From NCBI GenBank assembly GCA_036986135.1, contig BTQZ01000011.1, forward strand, positions 1-60,357: DNA of 60,357 nt, read 5' to 3'. Within the stretch, counting starts at the first letter, position 1. The number at the start of each line of letters is the position of its first letter. Under the pieces are notes generated by a model that was given only the letters and a program-made list of their open reading frames with translations, did not search any database and was not told where the DNA came from. The position numbers and the translations under genes are program-made. Below are positions 32,798 through 40,221 of this stretch, piece by piece. The DNA comes from JADFRG01 sp036986135 (lineage in GTDB: Bacteria > Chloroflexota > Anaerolineae > Anaerolineales > E44-bin32).

Positions 32798-33474
32798 CAG
32801 ACGACCAGCTTGTACCCCACCCCAGTGATGGTCTCAATCTGCACCTGGCTGCCCTTCAGCCGCTTGCGAAGGTGAGCCACGTGAACGTCCACGGTTCGAG
32901 TCTGGCCATAAAAATCGTATCCCCAGGCCAGATTGAGCAGCTGTTCACGACTCAGTACGATTCCCTTGTTCTCGGCGAATGCCTGAAGCAGATCAAATTC
33001 CTTCGCGCGTAGAGCGATCTGCTCACTGCCAACCGTGACTTCCCTGCGGGCGGGATCGATGCTGAGGTCGGCTAGGTGGAGGGGTTTGTCATTCGGACGC
33101 GGCGAGCGGTCGGCTCGCCGCAGGATCGCCTTGACGCGCGCCACCAACTCACGCGGGTTGAAGGGCTTGGTGAGGTAGTCATCGGCGCCCAGTTCCAGTC
33201 CCACGATCTTGTCAACATCATCGTCGCGAGCAGTGAGCATGATGATGGGAACGTCTGACTTGACGCGTGTCTGGCGACAGACCTCGAACCCATCTACTTC
33301 GGGAAGCATGAGATCCAGCACGACGAGGGCCGGTTCATGCGCCTGGATCTGCTTCAATGCCTGCGCGCCATCGAAAGCAGATTCGACCCGATAGCCCTCC
33401 TGCTCCAGATACATCGTGGCCAAATCCACGATGTTGGGCTCGTCGTCGACTACCAAGATGCGCTCACCTGACAT
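32797..33474 (-). CDS. OmpR/PhoB-family response regulator
   Basis: 225 residues. The receiver domain (1-120) has its acidic pocket in ILVVDDEPN, phospho-acceptor Asp in LVVLDLMLPEVDG and Lys in DYLTKPFNP. The C-terminal winged helix (~130-222) reads LRAKEFDLLQAFAENKG and ends YDFYGQTRTVDVHVAHLRKRL with GVGYKLVV. It should activate or repress promoters on phosphorylation by the adjacent kinase. Just upstream, overlapping its start, lies a short fragment coding for another receiver N-terminus. Confidence 0.95.
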   Translation of the reverse strand: MSGERILVVDDEPNIVDLATMYLEQEGYRVESAFDGAQALKQIQAHEPALVVLDLMLPEVDGFEVCRQTRVKSDVPIIMLTARDDDVDKIVGLELGADDYLTKPFNPRELVARVKAILRRADRSPRPNDKPLHLADLSIDPARREVTVGSEQIALRAKEFDLLQAFAENKGIVLSREQLLNLAWGYDFYGQTRTVDVHVAHLRKRLKGSQVQIETITGVGYKLVV

Positions 33475-33553
33475 TTTTCAACTCCAGATCCCTCGTCACG
33501 AATTCCCCAATATTGAGTTGGTCGTCGACGACCAGAATGCGCTCACGCGCCAT
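33464..33553 (-). pseudogene. fragment of a duplicated response-regulator receiver
   Basis: A 29-codon frame starting MARERILVVDDQLNIGEFVT is clearly homologous to the first 20 residues of the neighbouring regulator (MSGERILVVDDEPNIVDLAT), including the acidic Asp pair. The similarity also includes the bases before the ATG (GGAGcgGAAAA-like versus GGAGttGAAAA). It stops after 29 codons, inside the start region of the real gene, in another frame. It looks like the relic of a tandem duplication; translation coupling as a leader peptide is possible. Confidence 0.6.
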
Positions 33554-33739
33554 TTTTCCGCTCCAAATCCGGTCCAGTAGCCCGGGTTACATCGGTTTCC
33601 ACCAGCTCGCGCTATGCTCTCATCGCGTCCGACTCTATCGGACGTCCAGGGCCCCGCACCCTCCCCAGCCGAGCGGGGTCCCTGCGTTTATGCGCAGCAG
33701 TTTGCGCATCAACCTGAGCAGATAAGCCCCCGGGACCCG

Positions 33740-34138
33740 CTAACCGCCTTCAACCCACGCAATCGCTTCAATCTCGACGGCCGCTCCGCCGGGAAGCGCC
33801 GCTACCTGGATGGTCGAGCGCGCGGGCGGATCGGCGGTGAAAACCTCACCGTAGACTGCGTTCATTGTGGCAAACTCTTGTAAATTCGTCATGAAAACGG
33901 TGGTTTTAACGACCCTCCCAAGCGAGCTGCCGCCCGCCTCCAGTACTTTGCTGAGATTGGCAAGCGCTTGCCCAGTCTCTGCAGCGACGCCGCCCTCCAC
34001 CAGAGATCCGGCATCGGGGTCCATACCGGTCGTCCCAGAGGCAAATACCATGTCTCCGACCCGAATGCCTGGCGAGTAGGGCCCCATCGGCCTGGCTCCA
34101 TCGCTTGGTACGATCACCTCTCGTGCGCTACCGCTCAT
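33740..34138 (-). CDS. RidA/YjgF/YER057c-family protein
   Basis: 132 residues. RidA proteins hydrolyse reactive enamine/imine intermediates made by PLP enzymes. Typical motifs are GPYSPGIRVGDMVFASG, ALANLSKVLEAGGSSLGRVVKTTVF, and the C-terminal region ARSTIQVAALPGGAAVEIEAIA, where Arg and Glu are the active-site positions (R near 105, E near 123). AAGGAGG precedes the ATG. Some family members with other residues are not deaminases, so the exact substrate is open. It lies between the two-component pair and leuS, on the same strand. Confidence 0.92.
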   Translation of the reverse strand: MSGSAREVIVPSDGARPMGPYSPGIRVGDMVFASGTTGMDPDAGSLVEGGVAAETGQALANLSKVLEAGGSSLGRVVKTTVFMTNLQEFATMNAVYGEVFTADPPARSTIQVAALPGGAAVEIEAIAWVEGG

Positions 34139-34238
34139 TCCAATCCTCCTTGTTACTAAATCGGGCTCTCAAGAAATTCATCGTTCGAATCACGGACGAT
34201 GTCCGGCCAATATTGCAGAAGCGTCTGCTTTTCGCAAG

Positions 34239-34271
34239 CAAAAAGAACGCGATCTATATCGAATCGCGCTC
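34239..34271 (-). terminator. leuS terminator
   Basis: On the minus strand GAGCGCGAT (34271-34263) pairs with ATCGCGTTC (34253-34245, one G-U) around a 9-nt loop, followed by TTTTTG. It begins 27 nt after the leuS stop. Confidence 0.85.
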
Positions 34272-34297
34272 TGCGCCAGATGATGCACTATAGGTCT

Positions 34298-36766
34298 CTA
34301 GGTAACGATGTTGATCAGCTTGCCCGGGACAAAGATGATCTCTTTCGGTTCCCCTTCTCCAAGGTACCGCGCGATGGCCTCGCTGGCCAAGGCGATCTCC
34401 TTCGCCGCCTGCTCTGAAACATCGGCGGGGGCCGTAACTCGGTCACGGACTTTCCCGTTCACTTGAATGACCAGTGTGATCTGGTCTTCCTTGGCTAGTT
34501 CCGGATCATAGTCGGGCCAGGGCTGCCGATGGATCGAGTAGGGCTTATCCAATCGCTCCCACAGCTCCTCCGCGACATGCGGGGTCACGGGAGCCATCAA
34601 TAGCAGCAGCGATTCGACGGCTGCGTTGAATTCCTGCGTGCCTGCCAATCCATCTTCTTGCGCCGATCCGATGGCGTTGCTCAGCTCCATCAAAGCGGAT
34701 ACTACAGTATTGAAATCAAAGTTCTCCAGATCATGCGAGACGGCGCGTATGGTCTGGTGGACCTTGCGCGTGAGTTGCTGCCCGGTACCCGGATTGCCGT
34801 CGCCGGGCTCGGCTCCCGCAGTCTGCTGCACGAGTGACCAGACCCGGCTCAACCAGCGCACCACGCCGTGGATGTTATCTGCATTCCAGGGGCCGCCCTC
34901 TGACCAGCGGTACCCAAACATGAGAAAGGCTCGGACTGCGTCGGCGCCGTAAGCGGCCACCTGCTCATCCGGATCGACCACGTTGCCGCGGGATTTGCTC
35001 ATACGCCGGCCGTCCGGCCCCAGGATCTGACCCTGGTTGCGCAGCTGGATCATCGGCTCCGGACCTTTCATGATCCCCATATCTCGGCCGGCCTTGTGGA
35101 AGAAACGCGTGTAGATCAGGTGCATCGTGGCGTGCTCTGCGCCGCCGGTGTAGGTGTCCACCGGCATCCAGTAGTCATATTCCTCGGGGTCGAAGGGTCC
35201 CTCACTGTAGTTTGGGCTCAAGTAACGCAGGTGGTACCAGGATGAGCACATAAAGGTATCCATGGTATCCGTATCTCGTTCGGCCGGCTCCCCACCGATA
35301 GGGCAAGTAGTATGTTTCCACTCTGGATGGAGTTTTAGCGGGCTCTGCCCCGTCGGCAGCCACTCCACGTCGTCAGGGAGCAACACTGGCAGCTGATCTT
35401 CCGGAACGGGTACTTGCCCATGCTCGGGGCAATAGATGATCGGAATCGGCGCGCCCCAGTACCGCTGGCGAGAGATCAGCCAATCTCGAATTCGGTAGCT
35501 TACGGCGGCTTCGCCGATGCCATTTTTTTCCAGATAGCCGGTCGTAGCACCGATCGCTTGGTCCTGGGAGGTGCCGGTCAGCGGGCCCGAGTTGATCATC
35601 GGGCCGTACACCACAACTGCCTCTTGCATCGTAGCGCCGTCCAATTGCTCTCCATCAGGCGATTGGATGACAGGCCGCACTTCAAGCCCATTTTTCCGGG
35701 CGAATTCAAAGTCTCGCTGATCGTGTGCAGGCACACCCATGATGGCGCCGGTGCCATAACTCATCAGGACATAGTCCGCCACCCAGACCGGGATGCGTTC
35801 ACCGTTGACCGGGTTCCTGGCGTAGCCGCCGGTGAAGACCCCGGTCTTTTCCTTGTTGAGCGCCTGGCGCTGAATATCCGTCTGGCGGATCGCCTGTTCG
35901 ACATAAGCGCCGACGGCGTCCCGATGCTCCTCCGTCGTCAGCTTTTGGACCAGCGGATGCTCCGGAGCGAGCACCATAAAGGTCGCCCCCCAGAGCGTAT
36001 CTGGCCGGGTGGTGAAGATGGGGATCTCGTCCTCACCTTCTGTGAGGAAGGCGACCTTGGCTCCTTCGCTCCGGCCAATCCAGTTGGTCTGCAGAAGCTT
36101 CACGGGCTCCGGCCAGTCCAGGCCCGAAAAGTCCAGCAGCTCATCCGCGTAATTGGTGATTCTAAAGAACCACTGCTCGAGGTCTTTCTTTACAACGGGG
36201 GTTTTGCATCGTTCGCACACGCGGTCTTCCCCGATAACCTGTTCGCGAGCGAGCACGGTCTGGTCTTTGGGGCACCAGTCTACGGGCGCCATCTTCTTGT
36301 AAGCCAGGTCGTTCTTAAACAACTGCAGGAAGAACCACTGGGTCCAGCGGTAATACTCGGGATCGGCGGAGATCGCTTCGCGCGACCAGTCCCACATCGC
36401 TCCCATGCTCCGGAGCTGCTTGCGCATGCGGTCGACATTCTTGTAGGTCCATTCCTTGGGGTGTGTGTTGCGGTCGATGGCCGCATTTTCCGCCGGCAGA
36501 CCGAAGGCATCGAACCCAATGGGGTACATCACGTTGTAGCCCTTGCGACTCAGATAGCGGGCACGCGCATCGGATGGCGTCATGGCATACCAGTGACCGA
36601 TATGCAGATTGCCGGAGGTATACGGCAGCATGGTCAGGAAGTAGAGCTTCTTGCGCGTGGGGTCGACTTCGGCCTTATAGAGCTCGTCTTGCTCCCACCG
36701 ACTCTGCCACTTGCTCTCAATTGCGGCGGGATCGTATCTATCCACCGTCTCCATTTTTTCAGTCAA
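34298..36766 (-). CDS. leuS: Leucyl-tRNA synthetase
   Basis: Charges tRNA-Leu. About 822 residues, bacterial LeuS length. The class I signatures are GNLHIGHWYAM (HIGH) and GRRMSKSRGN (KMSKS form RMSKS); the editing CP1 domain lies between (TTRPDTLWGATF; VPAHDQRDFEFA) and a zinc-type CERCKTP is visible around residue 185. The C-terminal tail ends KEIIFVPGKLINIV, typical. I place the start at TTG 36766 because GGAGG lies seven bases upstream; ATG 36754 and TTG 36784 are alternatives. A T-box leader precedes it, and a terminator follows. Confidence 0.96.
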   Translation of the reverse strand: MTEKMETVDRYDPAAIESKWQSRWEQDELYKAEVDPTRKKLYFLTMLPYTSGNLHIGHWYAMTPSDARARYLSRKGYNVMYPIGFDAFGLPAENAAIDRNTHPKEWTYKNVDRMRKQLRSMGAMWDWSREAISADPEYYRWTQWFFLQLFKNDLAYKKMAPVDWCPKDQTVLAREQVIGEDRVCERCKTPVVKKDLEQWFFRITNYADELLDFSGLDWPEPVKLLQTNWIGRSEGAKVAFLTEGEDEIPIFTTRPDTLWGATFMVLAPEHPLVQKLTTEEHRDAVGAYVEQAIRQTDIQRQALNKEKTGVFTGGYARNPVNGERIPVWVADYVLMSYGTGAIMGVPAHDQRDFEFARKNGLEVRPVIQSPDGEQLDGATMQEAVVVYGPMINSGPLTGTSQDQAIGATTGYLEKNGIGEAAVSYRIRDWLISRQRYWGAPIPIIYCPEHGQVPVPEDQLPVLLPDDVEWLPTGQSPLKLHPEWKHTTCPIGGEPAERDTDTMDTFMCSSWYHLRYLSPNYSEGPFDPEEYDYWMPVDTYTGGAEHATMHLIYTRFFHKAGRDMGIMKGPEPMIQLRNQGQILGPDGRRMSKSRGNVVDPDEQVAAYGADAVRAFLMFGYRWSEGGPWNADNIHGVVRWLSRVWSLVQQTAGAEPGDGNPGTGQQLTRKVHQTIRAVSHDLENFDFNTVVSALMELSNAIGSAQEDGLAGTQEFNAAVESLLLLMAPVTPHVAEELWERLDKPYSIHRQPWPDYDPELAKEDQITLVIQVNGKVRDRVTAPADVSEQAAKEIALASEAIARYLGEGEPKEIIFVPGKLINIVT

Positions 36767-36834
36767 GCGTTTGCCTCCGTCCAACTTCCGCTACTGGCGA
36801 TGCGAAATTGCCGCTGCACGATAGCTGCAACATA

Positions 36835-37080
36835 TAGAAAACGCCCCTCCGCCTAACCAGGGACGAAGGGGCACTCCGTGGTACCACCCTGATTGTCAAG
36901 TCCTGCACGCCTTGCTGCGGGACCGGACCACTCAGTTTTGCGCTAACGGGCATTCCCGCCCCCGGCTAACGGCTTCGTCCGATTCACCGGGGGAGCTTAC
37001 GCTCAAGGATAGAACCAATATCTCTCGGCGCGGCAGGCGAGTTCGGCCTCAGGGCTCCGGAGGGCCCATCCTGCGCTCTC
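36835..37080 (-). promoter_or_regulatory. T-box riboswitch leader of leuS
   Basis: The coding strand contains AGGGTGGTACCACGG (36890-36876), the near-invariant T-box bulge sequence, followed by a terminator hairpin GCCCCT...AGGGGC (36872-36843) and GTTTTCTAT. This is the standard antiterminator/terminator switch that senses uncharged tRNA. Upstream, ~37075-37025, a GCGC-closed stem I can be drawn, with GAACTCGCC on its 3' side; CTC (37041-37039) would be the Leu specifier codon, consistent with the gene controlled. The 5' boundary is approximate. Confidence 0.9.
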
Positions 37081-37149
37081 ACTATCCGCAGTCGCTGCAA
37101 ATGCCGGACAGCCTAATACTCCTGCCATGGCTCGCTATTCAGTTGCAGG

Positions 37150-37222
37150 TGGACCCAGTGGGATTCGAACCCACGACCTTCTCAATGCCATTGAGACGCG
37201 CTCCCAACTGCGCCATGGGCCC
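37150..37222 (-). tRNA. tRNA-Ala (anticodon GGC)
   Basis: A complete 73-nt cloverleaf: acceptor GGGCCCA/TGGGTCC with G3-U70 (the alanine identity pair), D stem GCGC/GCGC, anticodon stem TCTCA/TGAGA with loop ATGGCAT (anticodon GGC), T arm GTGGG-TTCGAAT-CCCAC. The discriminator is A; CCA is not encoded (ACCT). Confidence 0.97.
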
Positions 37223-37240
37223 CTGGTCGATCAGCCACCC

Positions 37241-37276
37241 GAAGTGCTGGGGCAAGCCCCGAAGTGCTGGGGCAAG
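37241..37276. repeat. tandem 20-bp-period repeat between two tRNA genes
   Basis: GAAGTGCTGGGGCAAG occurs at 37241-37256 and 37261-37276, separated by CCCC. It fills the spacer between the two tRNA-Ala genes and abuts the 3' end of the upstream one. It probably arose by slippage or recombination between the tRNA flanks. Confidence 0.8.
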
Positions 37277-37349
37277 TGGACCTGGCGGGATTCGAACCCG
37301 CGACCTCATCAGTGCGATTGATGCGCGCTCCCAGCTGCGCCACAGGCCC
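37277..37349 (-). tRNA. tRNA-Ala (anticodon CGC)
   Basis: 73-nt cloverleaf: acceptor GGGCCTG/CAGGTCC, again with G3-U70, D stem GCGC/GCGC, anticodon stem CATCA/TGATG with loop ATCGCAC (anticodon CGC, reading GCG), T arm GCGGG-TTCGAAT-CCCGC. Discriminator A, CCA not encoded. It lies 54 nt upstream of the GGC isoacceptor, in the same orientation, so both are probably co-transcribed. Confidence 0.97.
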
Positions 37350-37504
37350 CTACAAGGGTCTGAGGATTGTACTTAGAAGCCGGAACGGATGTCAAGAAAG
37401 CCGTTTGGAGCTGCAGCAGTACAGGCTGTGGCGGCGTGCCTCGGCCTCCCATTCCAGCAACCTTCCCGGCCCAATTCTCGCCCATCCTATCGAGTTCTCG
37501 CGTT

Positions 37505-37510
37505 TATAAT
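37505..37510 (+). promoter_or_regulatory. TATAAT box of the M24 peptidase gene
   Basis: TATAAT at 37505-37510, 14 nt before the ATG. No clear -35 or ribosome binding site (CGGTCCCCC precedes the ATG), so a leader of only about 7 nt is predicted. Confidence 0.55.
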
Positions 37511-37524
37511 CTACGCGGTCCCCC

Positions 37525-38634
37525 ATGAGCTACCAAGAACGACTCGATCGCCTCTACGACCGCTTGACAGACGTGCGCCTAGGTGCGATGGCGCTCATCC
37601 CCGGGCCCAGCCTGTTCTATATCAGCGGGCTCTCGTTCCATCTCATGGAGCGCCCGGTGATCGCGCTGCTTTCGCGCGATGCCGAGCCCATCATGGTGGT
37701 CCCTGAGCTCGAGCGGGACAAGGCAGAATCCTCGCCTATAGAATTCAGGCTCTTTTCCTACAGTGAAGAAGAGGGCGCAGCGCTCGAGGCACTTTATCAG
37801 AGCGTGGCCGGCCTGGCCCTTGAAGGCAGCCACATCGGGGTCGAGCCCTTACGCATGCGGTTCCACGAGCTCGATTTGCTGCAGGTCGCAGTTCCGCGTG
37901 CAACATTCGTCTCCTCTGATGGTGCGATTTCCGCGCTGAGAATCCAGAAGGACCCGGCAGAGATTGCTGCCATGCAGCGCGCGGCTGAGATCGCAGAGGC
38001 CGCTCTCGAAGAGACCCTTTCGCTCATCAAGGTGGGGATGACGGAGCTGGAGCTGGCCTCCGAGCTGACGATGCAGCTGTTGCAGGCAGGTTCGGAGCCA
38101 GAGTTCCCGTTCAGCCCGATCGTCGCCTCGGGCCCTAATGCCGCTCTGCCGCACGCGGTTCCCTCCGATCGGGCTCTCGCAGAGGGAGATAGCCTCATAT
38201 TGGATTGGGGAGCGGTTCACCAGGGCTACGTCTCCGACATCACGCGCACCTTCTTTGTCGGCAAAGCGCCCGATGAACTGAGCCAGGTACACGAAATCGT
38301 TCAACAGGCTAACGCTGCCGGCCGCGCGGCAGCTCAACCCGGTGCGACCTGCGGTGGCGTAGATCTGGCTGCCCGTAGTGAAATCGAGCGGGCAGGATAC
38401 AGCGAGTACTTCCTGCATCGAACCGGCCATGGGATCGGGCTGGAGGCCCACGAACCGCCCTTCATTCGAGAGGGTGAAAAGACTGTGCTCAAGGCCGGCA
38501 TGACCTTCACGGTCGAGCCCGGAGTCTATCTTCGCGGTCGGGGCGGCGTGCGCGTCGAAGACGACGTCGCCGTAACGGAAGAGGGCAGCGTGAGCCTGAC
38601 CACGCTTCCCCGCGAGGCCCGGATAGTCGCATGA
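37525..38634 (+). CDS. M24-family aminopeptidase (Xaa-Pro type)
   Basis: 369 residues: an N-terminal creatinase-like domain (~1-130) and the C-terminal pita-bread metallopeptidase domain. The five metal ligands are visible: two Asp in LILDWGAVHQGYVSDITRTF, His in HRTGHGIGLEAHEPP, Glu in FTVEPGVYL and Glu in VRVEDDVAVTEEG. It should release N-terminal residues before proline or related imido bonds in the cytosol. The 3' end overlaps the following esterase gene (ATGA), so the peptidase and at least one esterase are co-expressed. Confidence 0.93.
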   Translation: MSYQERLDRLYDRLTDVRLGAMALIPGPSLFYISGLSFHLMERPVIALLSRDAEPIMVVPELERDKAESSPIEFRLFSYSEEEGAALEALYQSVAGLALEGSHIGVEPLRMRFHELDLLQVAVPRATFVSSDGAISALRIQKDPAEIAAMQRAAEIAEAALEETLSLIKVGMTELELASELTMQLLQAGSEPEFPFSPIVASGPNAALPHAVPSDRALAEGDSLILDWGAVHQGYVSDITRTFFVGKAPDELSQVHEIVQQANAAGRAAAQPGATCGGVDLAARSEIERAGYSEYFLHRTGHGIGLEAHEPPFIREGEKTVLKAGMTFTVEPGVYLRGRGGVRVEDDVAVTEEGSVSLTTLPREARIVA

Positions 38635-39398
38635 AGACCTTGATGCCCGGTGGCGAGCCATTCTTCTTTCCGGGAGACAGCGATGTGGGTTGTCTACTGA
38701 TCCATGGATTCACCGGAGCACCCGAAGAAATGCGGTGGATGGGAGAGTATCTGGCCAAGCAGGGGATTACGAGCCTTGGTGTTCGCCTGTTTGGGCATGC
38801 GACGCAGCCGGCTGACATGAATCGAGCCCGGAGCCGCGATTGGCTGGCCTCCGTCGAGGATGGTTATCACCTGCTGAGGAACCAGGTCGCCAAGATGATT
38901 ATGGTCGGTCTTTCCACAGGGGGAGCCCTCTCGATCCTTATGGCGCGCGACTTTCCTGTGGCCGGGGTCGTGGTAATGTCCACGCCAGCCTGGTTTCCGG
39001 AGCAACTTGTGCGGAAATTACGCCCAGTCATCCCGCTCATCAGCAAGGTTTGGCGATTCGCGTCGCAGGACGGCGAGTCGGATTGGCACGATAAAGAAGC
39101 GGAGAAGATACAGGTCCACTATCCTGTGTTCCCAGTTCGCGCTACGGCGGAGCTCAGCGATCTCCTGGACGAGATGCGCGGTACGCTGGATCAAGTGACC
39201 GTCCCGGCCCTGCTCATCTACGCCAGGGGAGACGGGACCATTCCGCCAGAGTCCGGCCAGGTGATGTATGACGGACTGGGCTCGGCGGACAAGGAACTCC
39301 TATGGCTGACAGAGAGCGGCCACAATATCCCGCGAGACGCTTCCCGCCAGCAAGCCTTCGAGGCCACCGCCGCCTTCATACGCCGCGTCGCCGCGTGA
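38631..39398 (+). CDS. Alpha/beta hydrolase, carboxylesterase Est30-like
   Basis: 255 residues, cytoplasmic. The oxyanion-hole sequence LLIHGFTGAPEEM is typical of Est30/monoacylglycerol-lipase-type carboxylesterases; the nucleophile is Ser in VGLSTGGALS, the acid Asp likely in YARGDGTIPPES, and the His in ESGHNIPRD. The substrate is probably a short acyl ester or monoglyceride. It starts within the stop of the peptidase gene. A paralogue follows 34 nt later. Confidence 0.88.
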   Translation: MKTLMPGGEPFFFPGDSDVGCLLIHGFTGAPEEMRWMGEYLAKQGITSLGVRLFGHATQPADMNRARSRDWLASVEDGYHLLRNQVAKMIMVGLSTGGALSILMARDFPVAGVVVMSTPAWFPEQLVRKLRPVIPLISKVWRFASQDGESDWHDKEAEKIQVHYPVFPVRATAELSDLLDEMRGTLDQVTVPALLIYARGDGTIPPESGQVMYDGLGSADKELLWLTESGHNIPRDASRQQAFEATAAFIRRVAA

Positions 39399-39432
39399 GC
39401 TCGAGCCTTCGCTCCAGCAATCTTCCATTTAC

Positions 39433-40221
39433 ATGAGCCAGATCCTCGCCGGGGGCAAACCTTTCCTTTATCAAGGTGGTTCCGGCATCGGTGTACTACT
39501 CATCCATGGCTGGACCAGCACGCCGCAAGAGGTGCACGACCTGGGGAGGCATCTGGCCGAGCAGGGTCTTACGGTACTCGGCCTCCGTTTGCCTGGGCAC
39601 GCCACGCGCCCCGCGGATCTGAACCGGATGCGCTGGCGAGACTGGCTGGCCGCGGTCGAGGACGGCTACAGCCTGCTGAATGATGCCTGTGAGCAGGTTG
39701 TCGCCATGGGGCTCTCCCTTGGCGGCGCCTTGGCCTTGCTCCTGGCCTGCTCCCGGCCCGTGGCTGGTGTGGTGGCGATGGCAACGCCCTACGAAGTCCC
39801 CACACAGCCGGGGCTCCGGTGGCTGCGCCCGCTGCTCCTCACCCTACGGCCGATCAGCGGTGTGCTCCGCTACGTACCGAAGCCGTCGGTCAATGATTAC
39901 AAAGATCAGCAGGCGTATCGGGATCACCTAAGCTACCGCGTTTTCCCGATCCGCTCTGTGCTGGAAGTTGGTGGTTTGCTGGAGCTGCTCCGCGAGCAAC
40001 TTTCCGGGCTTCGCGCACCGCTGCTGCTCCTGCACGCGATTGAAGATCGAGGCGTTTCCCCCGACCATGCTCGGTCCATCTATGCGCAGGTGGGTTCGAC
40101 TGATAAGGAATTAGTCTGGATCGAGAACAGTGGGCACGTCATTACCGTCGAACCCGCCCGTAGGCGGGTTTACGATCTGGCAACGTCGTTTGTGAATCGG
40201 ATCACGGGGAGAGTTCGCTAA
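39433..40221 (+). CDS. Alpha/beta hydrolase, paralogue of the upstream esterase
   Basis: 262 residues. It aligns end to end with the preceding gene: LLIHGWTSTPQEV, LPGHATRPADLNRMRWRDWL, nucleophile in MGLSLGGALAL, acid in AIEDRGVSPDH and His in ENSGHVITVE. The active site is therefore intact in both copies. The pair is a tandem duplication with considerable divergence, so the substrates may differ. Its TAA overlaps the stop of the convergent EF-G-like gene by three bases (40219-40220 shared region), leaving no room for a terminator between them. Confidence 0.87.
   Translation: MSQILAGGKPFLYQGGSGIGVLLIHGWTSTPQEVHDLGRHLAEQGLTVLGLRLPGHATRPADLNRMRWRDWLAAVEDGYSLLNDACEQVVAMGLSLGGALALLLACSRPVAGVVAMATPYEVPTQPGLRWLRPLLLTLRPISGVLRYVPKPSVNDYKDQQAYRDHLSYRVFPIRSVLEVGGLLELLREQLSGLRAPLLLLHAIEDRGVSPDHARSIYAQVGSTDKELVWIENSGHVITVEPARRRVYDLATSFVNRITGRVR

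Noticed and set aside
35414..36856. 480-codon open frame opposite leuS
   Set aside because: Long only because of high GC and codon bias in leuS; no recognisable motif, no ribosome binding site, and it would run through the leuS leader.
34298..37349. Genomic island inserted at the tRNA-Ala genes
   Set aside because: No integrase, no direct repeat of a tRNA 3' end and no change in gene content beside them; the repeat in the spacer is a local tandem duplication.
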